Positions 17,761 through 26,646 of a stretch of 64,000 bases of DNA are shown here, in pieces. The position numbers and the translations under genes were made by a program. The notes below the pieces were generated by a model. The model was not told where the DNA came from, ran no database searches, and saw only the letters and a list, made by a program, of their open reading frames with translations. How positions within the stretch are numbered: the stretch's first letter is position 1; each line of letters opens with the position of its first letter. The stretch is from Bartonella queenslandensis (GTDB lineage Bacteria; Pseudomonadota; Alphaproteobacteria; Rhizobiales; Rhizobiaceae). The stretch lies in assembly GCF_018155095.1 (NCBI RefSeq), contig NZ_NAAI01000002.1:248001-312000 (forward strand). Reading direction: 5' to 3'.

Positions 17761-18615
17761 ATGGAATCACAAAAAGATAAACTTTTTATTCCACGGATTT
17801 TATCTATTGCGGGAACAGATCCTTCTGGTGGTGCTGGAATGCAAGCGGATTTGAAAGTTTTTTCAGCTATGAAAACTTATGGCATGAGTGTGGTGACAGC
17901 TGTTGTTGCACAAAACACTCAGGGTGTACGTTCTTTTCAGGCATTAGATGCTTCTTTTGTTGCAGATCAAATTGATTCTGTTTTTGAGGACATCCATGTT
18001 GATGCCGTTAAAATTGGTATGGTTGCAAATGCTCAGATTGCACAGGCTATTGCAGAACGTCTCGCTTATCATAAAGCGCGTTTCATTGTTTTTGATCCGG
18101 TTATGGTTGCAAAAAGTGGTGATGTTCTTTTAAAGCCTGATACCATTGAAATTATGCGTGATGTTCTTGTTCCGATGTCAACTTTGATCACGCCAAATTT
18201 GCCTGAAGCTGCACTGTTATTGGGTTGTGAAGTGCAATGGTCTTTAGAGACTATGTATCAATATGCTCCACGACTCCTAGCGCTAGGGTGTCATGCCGTT
18301 TTATTAAAGGGGGGACATTTAAATACGCTTACCAGAAATAGTACAGAAAATTATCATTGTTCTAGTCCAGATCTTTATTGTGATTGTGAAAATCTTGTTA
18401 TGCTTGAAGCTTCTCGTCTTCCAACCACTCATGATCACGGGACAGGCTGTACCATTTCTGCTGCCATCGCAGCTCTGTTACCTACACAACCTTTGGATCG
18501 TGCCGTTAAGCAAGCAAAAGATTATTTACATGGCGCTTTAACTGCCTCAAATGATTTAAAAGTAGGGAAAGGGCGAGGACCGCTTCACCATTTTTATGCG
18601 TTGTGGAAAGATTGA
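17761..18615 (+). CDS. thiD: Hydroxymethylpyrimidine/phosphomethylpyrimidine kinase
   Basis: A 284-residue ribokinase-fold enzyme of thiamine metabolism making HMP-PP from HMP or HMP-P. The N-terminal substrate motif is IAGTDPSGGAGMQADLK near residue 18, and the C-terminal anion-hole motif is THDHGTGCTISAAIA with the catalytic Asp-His-Gly-Thr-Gly-Cys order. A hydrophilic stretch near residues 185-210 (NSTENYHCSSPDLYCDCEN) is longer than in many homologues. RBS GGAAAGAGG lies just before ATG 17761. No other thi genes are nearby and no TPP riboswitch is visible upstream, so a salvage role is plausible. Confidence 0.92.
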   Translation: MESQKDKLFIPRILSIAGTDPSGGAGMQADLKVFSAMKTYGMSVVTAVVAQNTQGVRSFQALDASFVADQIDSVFEDIHVDAVKIGMVANAQIAQAIAERLAYHKARFIVFDPVMVAKSGDVLLKPDTIEIMRDVLVPMSTLITPNLPEAALLLGCEVQWSLETMYQYAPRLLALGCHAVLLKGGHLNTLTRNSTENYHCSSPDLYCDCENLVMLEASRLPTTHDHGTGCTISAAIAALLPTQPLDRAVKQAKDYLHGALTASNDLKVGKGRGPLHHFYALWKD

Positions 18616-18861
18616 TACAAATAATTGATTATAAAAATCTTCATTCTATGAATTTGTTTCGTCATTATATTGCTATTTTGGACTTATGACTGATAAATGT
18701 TAGCGCACTGTTATTTTGTACTTGAGAAGAATGAGAGAAAAAATTTTATAATTTGTTTCTTTTATATATTTTTACAATTAATGTATCCTGTTTGTTTCAG
18801 AGGCAATTTTAGAGGTTAAATAAGAAACTAAGGGATTTTTAAATGCGCTTTGAAAGGTCTT
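18616..18861. other. Intergenic, no gene seen
   Basis: Low-GC spacer after thiD with no open frame, RNA gene or clear terminator. It marks the left side of the accessory patch that runs to tRNA-Gly. Confidence 0.4.
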
Positions 18862-19097
18862 TTAAGCTCTTTTGGTTATCTTATAAAGCGGAGTTTTTTC
18901 TATCAATTGACGAATAGAGAAATTGCCTAATAAACTATAACGAAATTGTGATTTTAAATAGTTTCTTTCAAGTTTTTCACTATCAGCATTAAGGAAGATT
19001 TGCCAAATTTCCTCGATTGTATAGATTGGTTGGCTCTATTTAAGTTCTGCTGAAAATAATAAATCCTCTTTGATTGATGTATCAAAAAAGTTTGTGG
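18862..19097 (-). pseudogene. Broken unidentified frame downstream of the GNAT gene
   Basis: Read on the minus strand, a frame runs through about 78 codons with one internal TAG (around 19040) and ends at TAA 18864-18862. The second part reads like real protein, for example YTIEEIWQIFLNADSEKLER and SLLGNFSIRQLIEKTPLYK. There is no start codon before the internal stop. I do not recognise the family. It is probably the remainder of a gene that followed the acetyltransferase gene. Confidence 0.4.
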
Positions 19098-19565
19098 CTA
19101 AATGATCATGTGTTTATTGGAATAAATTTTGAATTCACGAAAGTTTATAAAACCCAATTTTTTATAAATGTTGATAGCCTCGTGTGATGCTTGCATACCA
19201 ATAACATGACATTTTAAATGTTCAATAGCAATTTCTGTCATGAATGTTCCAAACCCTCTTTTTTGAAAATATGGATTGGTGACAATATCATACACGCCAA
19301 CGAATCTATCCGTTTTAATACAAAAACATATTGCTACAGGATTGTTATTTATATAACCCACAAGCATATCTACGTTATGGTCTTTTTTATAACAACGACC
19401 GATTGTTTCATAAAATATGACTGTCTCTTCATCAACAGGTTCGAAGACTGACGCTATAAAATTTCCGTAATCTATAAAACCTTGAAGTGATTCAACTGCT
19501 TTGGTTTTAAAATTATCAGGCATAGAAGTAACATGTGAGTCTATATCTTGCGTTAAAGCCGCCAT
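19098..19565 (-). CDS. GNAT family N-acetyltransferase
   Basis: A 155-residue acetyltransferase of unknown substrate. The acetyl-CoA-binding motif A is visible as FQKRGFGTFMTEIAIEH near residue 99 (Q/RxxGxG/A type), preceded by the beta-strand VGVYDIVTNP and followed by the C-terminal NIYKKLGFIN typical of the fold. The sequence upstream of the ATG stays open for about 11 more codons (GLKHVETEVR) that look protein-like, so the gene may have lost its true 5' end. It is flanked by debris on both sides in the patch ending at tRNA-Gly. Confidence 0.6.
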   Translation of the reverse strand: MAALTQDIDSHVTSMPDNFKTKAVESLQGFIDYGNFIASVFEPVDEETVIFYETIGRCYKKDHNVDMLVGYINNNPVAICFCIKTDRFVGVYDIVTNPYFQKRGFGTFMTEIAIEHLKCHVIGMQASHEAINIYKKLGFINFREFKIYSNKHMII

Positions 19566-19952
19566 TCTTACTTCTGTTTCAACATGTTTTAAGCCAGTGA
19601 TTTAAGAGAACTTCATTAACTTTATAATGAGATGAATGAGGTTTAACCCACCAAGCTAAAGCTCGTAAAAGAAATTGATTATTATAGATTTTGCTTCGTC
19701 TACAGTTATCTTGTCAATTTTTAGCGAGATAGTATTGGGTGTGTCTGAAGTAAATGTTGAATTAGCAGAGCTACTTCATTTGAAAAATCAATAACCTTTA
19801 TTTGGGGGCAAAATTTCGGTAAATGTATCTTTGAAAAAAATTATTCTCTCACGATAAGTTAAGTTTTGATTTGTTTAACATTTGTTTTTCTTGTCATTGC
19901 TCATCATTTTAAATTGATTTTTTAGCTCAAAGGTTATTCAAAATTCTTTTAC
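19566..19952. other. Intergenic, no gene seen
   Basis: AT-rich spacer upstream of the acetyltransferase gene. No intact frame or repeat match was identified by eye. Confidence 0.35.
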
Positions 19953-20234
19953 ATGAGCTTCTATAACCTACAAAATTGCAAAAGATCTGCCGTCAATACT
20001 AGAAAAATTATCCTCGAATCAGAATGGCAAGAGACAATGATCAATACCTTTTGGGATCAATACCTTTGGAAAAATGCTACTGGCAAAGCTAAAGTTATCG
20101 TTGTTAAAAATGCTATGAACCCAATGGAAAGTGTTCATCTTATTCTTCAAGCTTATTTTACACGCTTTAATAATCTCATAGACAACGATAACTTCCCAGA
20201 AAAATTGTCTAAGCTAAAAATTGTTATCTGGTGA
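19953..20234 (+). CDS. Unidentified small frame in the accessory patch
   Basis: A 93-codon frame from ATG to TGA, mostly hydrophilic with several Trp and Asn (SEWQETMINTFWDQYLWKN). No signal peptide, membrane helix or known motif is seen, and no strong ribosome-binding site precedes the ATG (TTCTTTTACATG). It could be a decayed gene fragment or a chance frame. It is listed because it is the only long frame between the acetyltransferase gene and tRNA-Gly. Confidence 0.2.
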   Translation: MSFYNLQNCKRSAVNTRKIILESEWQETMINTFWDQYLWKNATGKAKVIVVKNAMNPMESVHLILQAYFTRFNNLIDNDNFPEKLSKLKIVIW

Positions 20235-20269
20235 TCTAAGTCTAGACGTTTCACAAGAAATTATGAATT

Positions 20270-20700
20270 AAAAAAATTTTGAAAATTCTTTGAAATGTCT
20301 TTGAGAACTATTTAAAATCGTTTGAAACAAAATAAATTGGTACAAAAGCTGCTGTAAAATATACAAAATGTAATTTTACAAGAGGTTTTGCATTAAGTGG
20401 GAAGAGGTGTGATTGGTTACGAATACGTGATAATTTGCTGTTTTTATGGATAAAATTTAACATTAAAAGCGTGTTTTGTTAAAATAGATTTTGAAACCTC
20501 AAATTGCCCAAAAGAGTGAAAAACTATCAAAATCGAAATTTTACAGTAAAAATGAGAGAAGACTTTGAAAACCCTTCGGGGATTTTAAAAAAACCTTTTA
20601 AAGCTCAGAAAACTGTCTCTGAAAATCGTTTGAAAAAAATAAATTGATGCAAAACCTACTGTCAAATTTTGCAAAACCCGATGACAAGCTACATACAACC
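20270..20700 (+). repeat. Non-coding repeat next to tRNA-Gly, two degenerate tandem units, partner at 47700-47930
   Basis: Two related units are visible: aaatcgtttgaaacaaaataaattggtacaaaagctgctgtaaaat (from about 20307) and aaatcgtttgaaaaaaataaattgatgcaaaacctactgtcaaat (from about 20622). The DNA before the second unit (gctgtttttatgg...gcgtgttttgt...atcaaaatcgaaattttacag...aaagctc) aligns with the reverse complement of 47700-47930. No protein is encoded in either copy. It abuts the 3' end of tRNA-Gly. Confidence 0.55.
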
Positions 20701-20733
20701 TACAACGCAGGAACAAATAAATACAAAATTCAA

Positions 20734-20808
20734 TGGAGCGGGCGATGGGATTCGAACCCACGACCCCAACCTTGGCAAGGTTGTGCTCTACCCCTGAGCT
20801 ACACCCGC
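20734..20808 (-). tRNA. tRNA-Gly(GCC)
   Basis: The minus strand gives a full cloverleaf: acceptor GCGGGTG/CGCCCGC with one G-T pair, D arm GCTC...GAGC, anticodon arm CAACC-TTGCCAA-GGTTG (anticodon GCC), T arm GTGGG-TTCGAAT-CCCAT and discriminator T. CCA is encoded at 20736-20734. The 3' end faces the repeat and accessory patch, a typical integration side. Confidence 0.96.
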
Positions 20809-20989
20809 TCACCGATTCGATATATACTCTGCCTGTATGGCGTAGGCTTCTACGAATTGCAACAAAAAAATATCATTTCAGTTTGATTTATTTTGTCTAT
20901 GTTTCGATAAAATAAAGATTGATTTTATAAAATTCTTCAGCGATAAATTATTCTTTTTTTAATTTTTGCATGGAGAGGGGTGGAATATA

Positions 20990-21967
20990 ATGTTGAAGAG
21001 AATAAATATATTAGGGATTGTCATTGCTGCCGTTTTTATGATGAACAGTGTTGCAAAATCAGATGATCAAGTTAAACACGTTAAAGTTGCAATAACGCAA
21101 ATTATGGTCCATCCTGCTGCGGATGCTGTTCGTAAAGGTGTGGAAGATGTTCTTGCAGAAAATGGTTATAAGCAAGGTGAAAATTTTCAACTTACCTTTT
21201 TATCGGCGCAGGGTAATATTTCAACAGCAACGCAAATTGCACGTAAATTTGTTGGTGATAAACCCGATGTGATTGTAGCAATTACCACGCCTTCAGCACA
21301 AACGATGCTTGCGGCAACAAAAACAATTCCTATCGTCTTTGCAGCAATTTCTGATCCTATCGGAGCTAAAATCGTTTCTTCTCTGACGAAACCTGGTGGT
21401 AATATGACAGGGAGTTCTGATCGTATAGATGTTGCAGAAAGTGTCAGACTTTTGCAAGAAGTAAAACCAGATTTGAAAAAAATTGGTTATCTTTATAATG
21501 CTTCTGAAGCAAATTCTGTTTCAACACTTAAAACGTTAAAGGATGTAGCAAAAAAAGCTGGAATTGAAATTATTCCTTCGTCGGCTCCAAAGCCTTCAGA
21601 TGTTCAGGCAGCAACACGTGCTTTAATCGGTAAGGTTGATATTATTTTTATTCCTGCTGATAATACAGTTCTTTCTGTTTTGGAAGGTGCAATAAAGGTT
21701 TCAGATGAAGCCAATATGCCTGTATTTACTGTTGATGCTAATACTATTGGACGTGGGCCTTTTATGACGCAAGGTGTGAATTTCTATGATGTAGGGGTTG
21801 ATGCTGGAAAATTGGTCGTGCGTATTCTAAAGGGTGAAAAACCTGGTGATATTGATATTGTGCAGGCAGCTAATAATGACATTCGAATTGATATGAAAGC
21901 AGCAGAAAAGGCGGGAATTGTTATTCCGCAGGCGGTTATTGATCGTGCGACAAAAGTGATTCAATGA
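20990..21967 (+). CDS. ABC transporter substrate-binding protein (TrpX/COG2984 type)
   Basis: A 325-residue periplasmic binding protein. The signal peptide has KR near the start and a hydrophobic core up to MNSVAKSDD. The mature part fits the ABC_sub_bind family: VAITQIMVHPAADAVRKGV near residue 35, PDVIVAITTPSAQTML, IPIVFAAISDPIGAKIV and the C-terminal PQAVIDRATKVI. I start at ATG 20990, which has GGTGGA about 6 bases upstream; an in-frame ATG at 20966 would add eight odd residues. First gene of a three-gene importer. Family members bind tryptophan or other small molecules, and the ligand here is not known. Confidence 0.87.
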   Translation: MLKRINILGIVIAAVFMMNSVAKSDDQVKHVKVAITQIMVHPAADAVRKGVEDVLAENGYKQGENFQLTFLSAQGNISTATQIARKFVGDKPDVIVAITTPSAQTMLAATKTIPIVFAAISDPIGAKIVSSLTKPGGNMTGSSDRIDVAESVRLLQEVKPDLKKIGYLYNASEANSVSTLKTLKDVAKKAGIEIIPSSAPKPSDVQAATRALIGKVDIIFIPADNTVLSVLEGAIKVSDEANMPVFTVDANTIGRGPFMTQGVNFYDVGVDAGKLVVRILKGEKPGDIDIVQAANNDIRIDMKAAEKAGIVIPQAVIDRATKVIQ

Positions 21968-22029
21968 CTTTTGTTGATAAGATGTTGATACAATAAAAAC
22001 CGTTAAATTTTCATGGGGATTGTCTTTAC

Positions 22030-22926
22030 ATGAATATATTTGCGTTTTCTGGTGCTGTAGAATTAGGCCTTATTTACGCGTTTGTTGCTATAGGGGTTTA
22101 TCTCTCATTTCGCGTTTTGGATTTTCCTGATTTAACGGTTGATGGTTCGTTTCTTCTTGGATCCTGTGTTTGTGGTGTTTTGATTCTTTTAGGTTTTAAT
22201 CCATGGACAGCTATGGCATGCGCTTTTTGTGCAGGTATGGCGGCTGGTTTACTAACAGCTCTATTGAATTTGCGTTTTGGCATTTTGAATCTTTTGGCTT
22301 CCATTTTAATAATGTCAGCGCTTTATACCGTTAACCTTCGTATTATGGGGATTATGGGAGGGTCTAATATTAATTTAGCGCTTGCTGATACAGCCTTAAC
22401 ACCCTTTTATAATCTGTTTGGTTTGTCTGATATTTTTGTACGTCCTCTTTTCGTTGGTACTGTATTGCTGGTTGTGGCATTTTTTATTTGGCGCTTTTTG
22501 GAAAGTGAAATTGGTCTTGCTATGCGCGCAATGGGTGCTAATCCAAACATGGCGACGGCCCAAGGTGTTCATACATCAGCATTGATTTATTTTGGTATGG
22601 GGCTTTCCAATGCCTGTGTTGCTCTTGGTGGTTCTCTTTATATTCAAACTGCTATCGCAACGGATATTACTGGTGGAATTGGTACAATTGTTTTTGGGTT
22701 GGCCGCTGTGATTATCGGTGAAACTCTCTTTCGTACGCGCAATATTTTTTGGATTATAATTAGCTGTATTGTGGGGTCTGTACTTTATCGTGTGGCGGTG
22801 CAATTTGCCTTTGAAGCAAATGGCATTGGTATTGATACATCGACAGATCTTCAGTTGATTACTTCATTGTTAGTTGTGTTAACTCTTATTGTGCCACGCT
22901 ATTGGAGGAGGCGTAAACGTGATTGA
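22030..22926 (+). CDS. ABC transporter permease (COG4120 type)
   Basis: A 298-residue integral membrane protein of the branched-chain permease superfamily with about eight or nine hydrophobic segments. Characteristic blocks are VYLSFRVLDFPDLTVDGSF near residue 25, the loop LESEIGLAMRAMGANPNMA (the EAA-like contact with the ATPase) and TDITGGIGTIVFGLAAVIIG. It forms the membrane channel of the importer as a homodimer. It starts 62 bases after the binding-protein gene and its end overlaps the ATPase start. The Arg-rich C-terminus (RYWRRRKRD) is cytosolic. Confidence 0.9.
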   Translation: MNIFAFSGAVELGLIYAFVAIGVYLSFRVLDFPDLTVDGSFLLGSCVCGVLILLGFNPWTAMACAFCAGMAAGLLTALLNLRFGILNLLASILIMSALYTVNLRIMGIMGGSNINLALADTALTPFYNLFGLSDIFVRPLFVGTVLLVVAFFIWRFLESEIGLAMRAMGANPNMATAQGVHTSALIYFGMGLSNACVALGGSLYIQTAIATDITGGIGTIVFGLAAVIIGETLFRTRNIFWIIISCIVGSVLYRVAVQFAFEANGIGIDTSTDLQLITSLLVVLTLIVPRYWRRRKRD

Positions 22927-23713
22927 GTTTTTTCATGTTGGGGTTACATTTAAACCGCAAACGCCTTTGGAAAAACAGGCTTTAATTGATATTAACCTCA
23001 AAATTAATCAGGGGAGTTTTGTTACGGTTATCGGTTCAAATGGTGCGGGTAAATCAACATTGCTCAGTGTTTTAGCAGGCGCAACGCTTCCCTCGACAGG
23101 AAAAGTGGTTATCAATGGACAAAATGTTTCTAGGCAATCAGTCAGCGAACGTGCTGGAAAGGTTGCATGTGTTTTTCAAGATTCGTTAAAGGGAAGTTGT
23201 GGTTCTTTAACAATTGAAGAAAATTTGGCTCTTGCTGCTCTTCGGGGAAATCGTCGTAGTTTGCGTTCAGCTTTAAACCATGAAAAAAGACAATTTTTTC
23301 GGGAGAAAATTGCTCAATTAGGCATTGGTCTTGAAGCATATATTCACAATCCTATGGATAGTTTGTCCGGTGGACAACGCCAAGCCGTTTGTCTTGTTAT
23401 GGCAACGTTAGCTCATGCGGATGTTTTATTACTTGATGAACATACTTCAGCACTTGATCCTGGAATGGCTGATTTTGTAATGCGGTTGACTGAAAAAATC
23501 GTTGAAGAGAAAAAATTAACGACTATTATGGTAACCCATTCTATGCGTCAGGCTCTTGATTATGGCGATCGCACATTGATGTTGCATGGTGGAAAAGTGA
23601 TTTTGGATGTCTGTCATGAAGAGCGTAAGGGCTTGGATGTTAATGATTTAATTGGTATGTTTCAGAAAGTGCGCGGGGAAGTTCTTGATGATGATGAACT
23701 GTTAATGGATTAA
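22919..23713 (+). CDS. ABC transporter ATP-binding protein (COG1101 type)
   Basis: A 264-residue ATPase energising the importer. Walker A is GSNGAGKSTLLS near residue 36, the Q-loop region is VFQDSLKG, the signature is SLSGGQRQAVCL, Walker B is VLLLDEHTSALDP, and the switch His is in MVTHSM. I choose GTG 22919, which overlaps the permease stop and has GGAGGAGG about 8 bases upstream; the frame stays open further upstream inside the permease gene, but those residues are not family-like. The C-terminus is acidic (DDDELLMD). Confidence 0.92.
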   Translation: MIEFFHVGVTFKPQTPLEKQALIDINLKINQGSFVTVIGSNGAGKSTLLSVLAGATLPSTGKVVINGQNVSRQSVSERAGKVACVFQDSLKGSCGSLTIEENLALAALRGNRRSLRSALNHEKRQFFREKIAQLGIGLEAYIHNPMDSLSGGQRQAVCLVMATLAHADVLLLDEHTSALDPGMADFVMRLTEKIVEEKKLTTIMVTHSMRQALDYGDRTLMLHGGKVILDVCHEERKGLDVNDLIGMFQKVRGEVLDDDELLMD

Positions 23714-23717
23714 TAGT

Positions 23718-24758
23718 GTGGCTCAGAAAAAAGCACATGAGGTTGATCAGTTTCTAACGCGCTTCTCACGTGCTTTTCCTATTGTTCTCATTTATGGGCC
23801 AGATCGTGGTCTTATTTGTGAACGTGCTCAACGTTTTGCGAAGCTTACAAAGGTTGCAATAGAAGATCCATTTTCAACAATTCGTTTGGAAGCTGCTGAA
23901 ATTGATAAAGATCCCGCATGTTTGGAAAATGAAGCGCGTACTTTTTCGCTTTTTGGGGGAGACCGTTTGATATGGATTTCTAATGCTGCTAACCAAAAAG
24001 GGTTTCTTGCAGCTTTGAAGCTTTTAATTGAGAAACCACCAGAAAAAAGTTTTATTCTCATTGAGGCAGGGGATTTAAAAAAAGGAACGGGGTTGCGTAA
24101 TGCTATTGAAACGGCAGCAAATGCAATGGCTTTGCCTTGTTTTGCCGATGATATTCGTTCTCTTGACAGTTTGATTGATGAGGTTTTAGGCCAGTTTAAG
24201 AAGACTCTTTCTTTGGATGCACGGAGATGGTTGCATGAAAGCTTAGGGGTAGATCGTCTTGTATCACGCGGTGAATTGGAGAAGCTTTGTCTTTATGCTT
24301 CAAATGTTCATATTACTCTTGAAGATGTGAAAGCTGTTGTAAGCGATGTAAGTGCTCTTTCTCAAGATGAAGTCATTGATGCTCTCTTATTGGGCGATAT
24401 ATCAGGCTTTGAAGCGCATTTTAACCGACATGCAGCATTACAGGGGGCGCTTTTTTTTATTTTAAGTGTAGCACAAAGGCATTTTCAGCAATTACAGCTC
24501 TTGCGTTATCAGGTAGAGGTTGAAGGAAAATCACCTGTTACAGTGGTTTCTCAAGCGCGTCCTCCCATTTTTTTTCAACGGAAAAAGACCGTTGAACAAG
24601 CTTTAAAATATTGGAAGTTAGAACAGATTTCTTACGCTATGGAAAGAATTCAGAGTGCTGTTTTAGAAAGCCGTAAAAATCCGCTTTTGGGTGAAGCTAT
24701 CATTCGTCAAGCTTTGTTAGGACTCACAATTATCGCACGACGCCAAATGGCAGCTTAA
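23718..24758 (+). CDS. holA: DNA polymerase III subunit delta
   Basis: A 346-residue clamp-loader subunit that opens the beta clamp. The N-terminal region has the HolA pattern VFLIYGPDRGLI-like (FPIVLIYGPDRGLICERA near residue 22) and later LIEAGDLKKGTGLRNAIE, with ELEKLCLYA in the linker and LPSAQR-type helices toward the C-terminus (FILSVAQRHFQQLQLLR). The start is GTG 23718, four bases past the transporter stop, so it is probably co-transcribed although functionally unrelated. A decayed copy of codons for about residues 254-283 sits just downstream at 24788-24885. Confidence 0.9.
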   Translation: MAQKKAHEVDQFLTRFSRAFPIVLIYGPDRGLICERAQRFAKLTKVAIEDPFSTIRLEAAEIDKDPACLENEARTFSLFGGDRLIWISNAANQKGFLAALKLLIEKPPEKSFILIEAGDLKKGTGLRNAIETAANAMALPCFADDIRSLDSLIDEVLGQFKKTLSLDARRWLHESLGVDRLVSRGELEKLCLYASNVHITLEDVKAVVSDVSALSQDEVIDALLLGDISGFEAHFNRHAALQGALFFILSVAQRHFQQLQLLRYQVEVEGKSPVTVVSQARPPIFFQRKKTVEQALKYWKLEQISYAMERIQSAVLESRKNPLLGEAIIRQALLGLTIIARRQMAA

Positions 24759-24787
24759 CATATTTAAAAATATAATGATTTTTGTTT

Positions 24788-24885
24788 AAGTGCAGCAAAA
24801 AAGGTATTTTAAGAAATTACAGTTGTTGCGTTATCGGGTAAAGTCTGAAGAAAAATCACCTTTTAAGGTGATTTCTCAAATGTGT
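24788..24885 (+). pseudogene. Decayed direct copy of an internal holA segment
   Basis: The DNA gtgcagcaaaaaaggtatttt, then aagaaattacagttgttgcg, then ttatcgggtaaagtctgaag, then aaaaatcacctttt...ggtgatttctcaa, aligns base by base with holA positions 24467-24556 (gtagcacaaaggcatttt...ttacagctcttgcgttatc...ggaaaatcacctgtt...gtggtttctcaa). Identity is roughly three quarters by eye. The frame is destroyed. It lies only about 30 bases after the holA stop, in the same orientation. Confidence 0.75.
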
Positions 24886-25119
24886 TTTCTATTTAGAGCA
24901 AGGCTTGTTCATAGAATCTTTAGTGAAGTAAATCACATGAGTGATTAGCGATATAAAGGGTCAAATAAAATTTTACGTATTCGGTATTTTTTATGAGAAT
25001 ACAGGGGGAGTATTAAGCTTGCTCACAGAGTTTTAAAGGCATAGTGCTCTTCGTACAAAAAAGAACGTGACAGAATGCATTTGTTTTAAAAAATGATGCG
25101 CTTTCTTAAAAACATTTTT
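24886..25119. other. Intergenic, no gene; fragment shared with 12510-12550
   Basis: No frame is supported. The segment ttcatagaatctttagtgaagtaaatcacatgagtga (about 24911-24947) resembles ttcatagagcctgatgtaagtaaatcagatgaagtga (about 12512-12548). The rest shows nothing identifiable. Confidence 0.35.
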
Positions 25120-25445
25120 CAATGACGGCTGTACCTATTTCGTAACGGTGCTTAAATGGTACAATGGTAAAGCTTTTCGTAAATACAATTCATTGAGCAC
25201 TCCCGCTTTAATGCTTAACAAAAATGTAAACTGGCACTCATTACATACTTTGCTCGTTTCTGATGTTGCGATAATGCTTGGCAATTAGATAGGGTGAGGT
25301 TTTTTGTTTCTTCTTTCTAAGTGTTTTTATCTATATGCTATCTCTCTTGTGAGATGCAAAAGACAGAACAACATAAGAAGACTTAAAATAATTCTTCGGT
25401 ATTAGGAGATCTTATTAATATGTAAAATAATGTCATTATCTTTAC
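25120..25445 (+). repeat. Integrase-relic repeat module, copy 3 (mainly 3' part)
   Basis: Decayed sequence sharing blocks with other copies. gatgttgcgataatgcttggc...agatagggt at about 25262-25292 matches aatgttgcgatagctcttggtgtttgagatgggt at 62400-62433. The tail gagatgcaaaagacag...agaagactt...ttcttcggtatt, then aatatgtaaaataatg (about 25350-25431), matches the tails at 14600 and 47395-47455. The Arm-domain codons are not recognisable here. Confidence 0.45.
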
Positions 25446-25713
25446 GGATCAATGCGTTGTATGCGGTTAAGCCATGAAGTGAGAATTTAGAAGTTTGATG
25501 TTGCATTTTTTGTTACGTATTTTTTTCATTTTTTAGGTAAAAATGATCTGTTATTTGTTTGCGTGAGTGAGGATTGATAAACTGCGTTATTCTTTATTCT
25601 CTAGTAGTCGTTTTTTAATATTTTGCGCATAACTCTTGAACAAACAAACAGGAAAATGATGATTTTTACAATTGTCTTTGTTGCCATTTGCAAAAAATCT
25701 TTAAAGGTAAGAG
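25446..25713. other. Intergenic upstream of tyrC, no gene seen
   Basis: AT-rich spacer likely to hold the tyrC promoter. A purine-rich AAAGGTAAGAG precedes the tyrC ATG. Confidence 0.4.
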
Positions 25714-26646
25714 ATGTCCCATATTCAATTTGAAAGAATAGCGCTCATCGGGATCGGTCTGATTGGATCTTCTTTAGCAAGAGTGATAAAGAAGAAAAAA
25801 CTTTCAGCTCAGATTTCTATTGCAACGCGTCGTCAAGAAACACTGGAAAGAGCGCGTGAATTGGAACTTGGAGATTTTTATACAACGGATAATGCAGAGG
25901 CTGTTGTAGACGCAGATCTCGTTATTATCTCTGTTCCTGTTGGGGCGAGTGCAGAGGTGGCAAAAAACATTCATGATCATTTAAAGCAGGGGGCGATTGT
26001 GAGTGATGTTGGCTCTACAAAAGAATTGGTTATTAAAGAAATGGCGCCTTTATTGCCCAAAACGGTTCATTTTATTCCGGGGCATCCTATTGCTGGAACA
26101 GAATATTCAGGGCCCGATGCTGGTTTTGCTGATTTGTTTATCAATCGCTGGTGTATTTTAACGCCTTTTGCGGAGAGTGATGCGGCGGCTGTAGCACGAT
26201 TGACAGCGTTTTGGGAAGCTTGTGGTGCACGTGTCGAAAAAATGGAGCCTAAGCATCATGATCTTGTTTTGGCAATTGTTTCGCATTTACCGCATTTGAT
26301 TGCCTATAATACTGTTGGAACAGCAAGTGACTTAGAAAAAGTAACAAATTCGGAAGTGATTGCTTATTCCGCTTCTGGTTTTCGTGATTTTACACGTTTG
26401 GCATCTTCTGATCCTGTTATGTGGCGCGATATTTGTTTGCATAATAAAGAGGCTATTTTAGAGATGTTGGGTCGTTTTAGCGAAGGGCTTGCTTTTTTAG
26501 AACAGGCAATTCGTTTGGGTGATGGTGAAACATTGTTTAATTTTTTTACCCGTACGCGTGCTGTGCGTCGTAATATCATTGCGGTGGGACAGGAAATTGA
26601 TGCCCCTGATTTTGGGCGTCATAACGTTTCTAAAGAGGGGATGTAA
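25714..26646 (+). CDS. tyrC: Prephenate/arogenate dehydrogenase
   Basis: A 310-residue enzyme of tyrosine synthesis. The N-terminal dinucleotide fold has IGIGLIGSSLARVIKK near residue 11, and the catalytic region has VHFIPGHPIAGTEYSGPDAG near residue 118 with the active His. Later blocks FWEACGARVEKMEPKHHDLVLAIVSHLPHLIAY and SGFRDFTRLASSDPVMWRDI are typical of the TyrA family. It is a monofunctional form with no chorismate mutase or ACT domain; a separate chorismate mutase lies at 55676. In many Rhizobiales it follows a HisC-type aminotransferase gene, which is not present upstream here. Confidence 0.93.
   Translation: MSHIQFERIALIGIGLIGSSLARVIKKKKLSAQISIATRRQETLERARELELGDFYTTDNAEAVVDADLVIISVPVGASAEVAKNIHDHLKQGAIVSDVGSTKELVIKEMAPLLPKTVHFIPGHPIAGTEYSGPDAGFADLFINRWCILTPFAESDAAAVARLTAFWEACGARVEKMEPKHHDLVLAIVSHLPHLIAYNTVGTASDLEKVTNSEVIAYSASGFRDFTRLASSDPVMWRDICLHNKEAILEMLGRFSEGLAFLEQAIRLGDGETLFNFFTRTRAVRRNIIAVGQEIDAPDFGRHNVSKEGM

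Noticed and set aside
20733-20915. Plus-strand frames starting in tRNA-Gly
   Set aside because: They are translations of the tRNA complement, a frequent false gene call.
24850-24880. AATCACCTT/AAGGTGATT palindrome as a holA terminator
   Set aside because: It has almost no loop and no T run after it, and its sequence is explained by the decayed holA copy.
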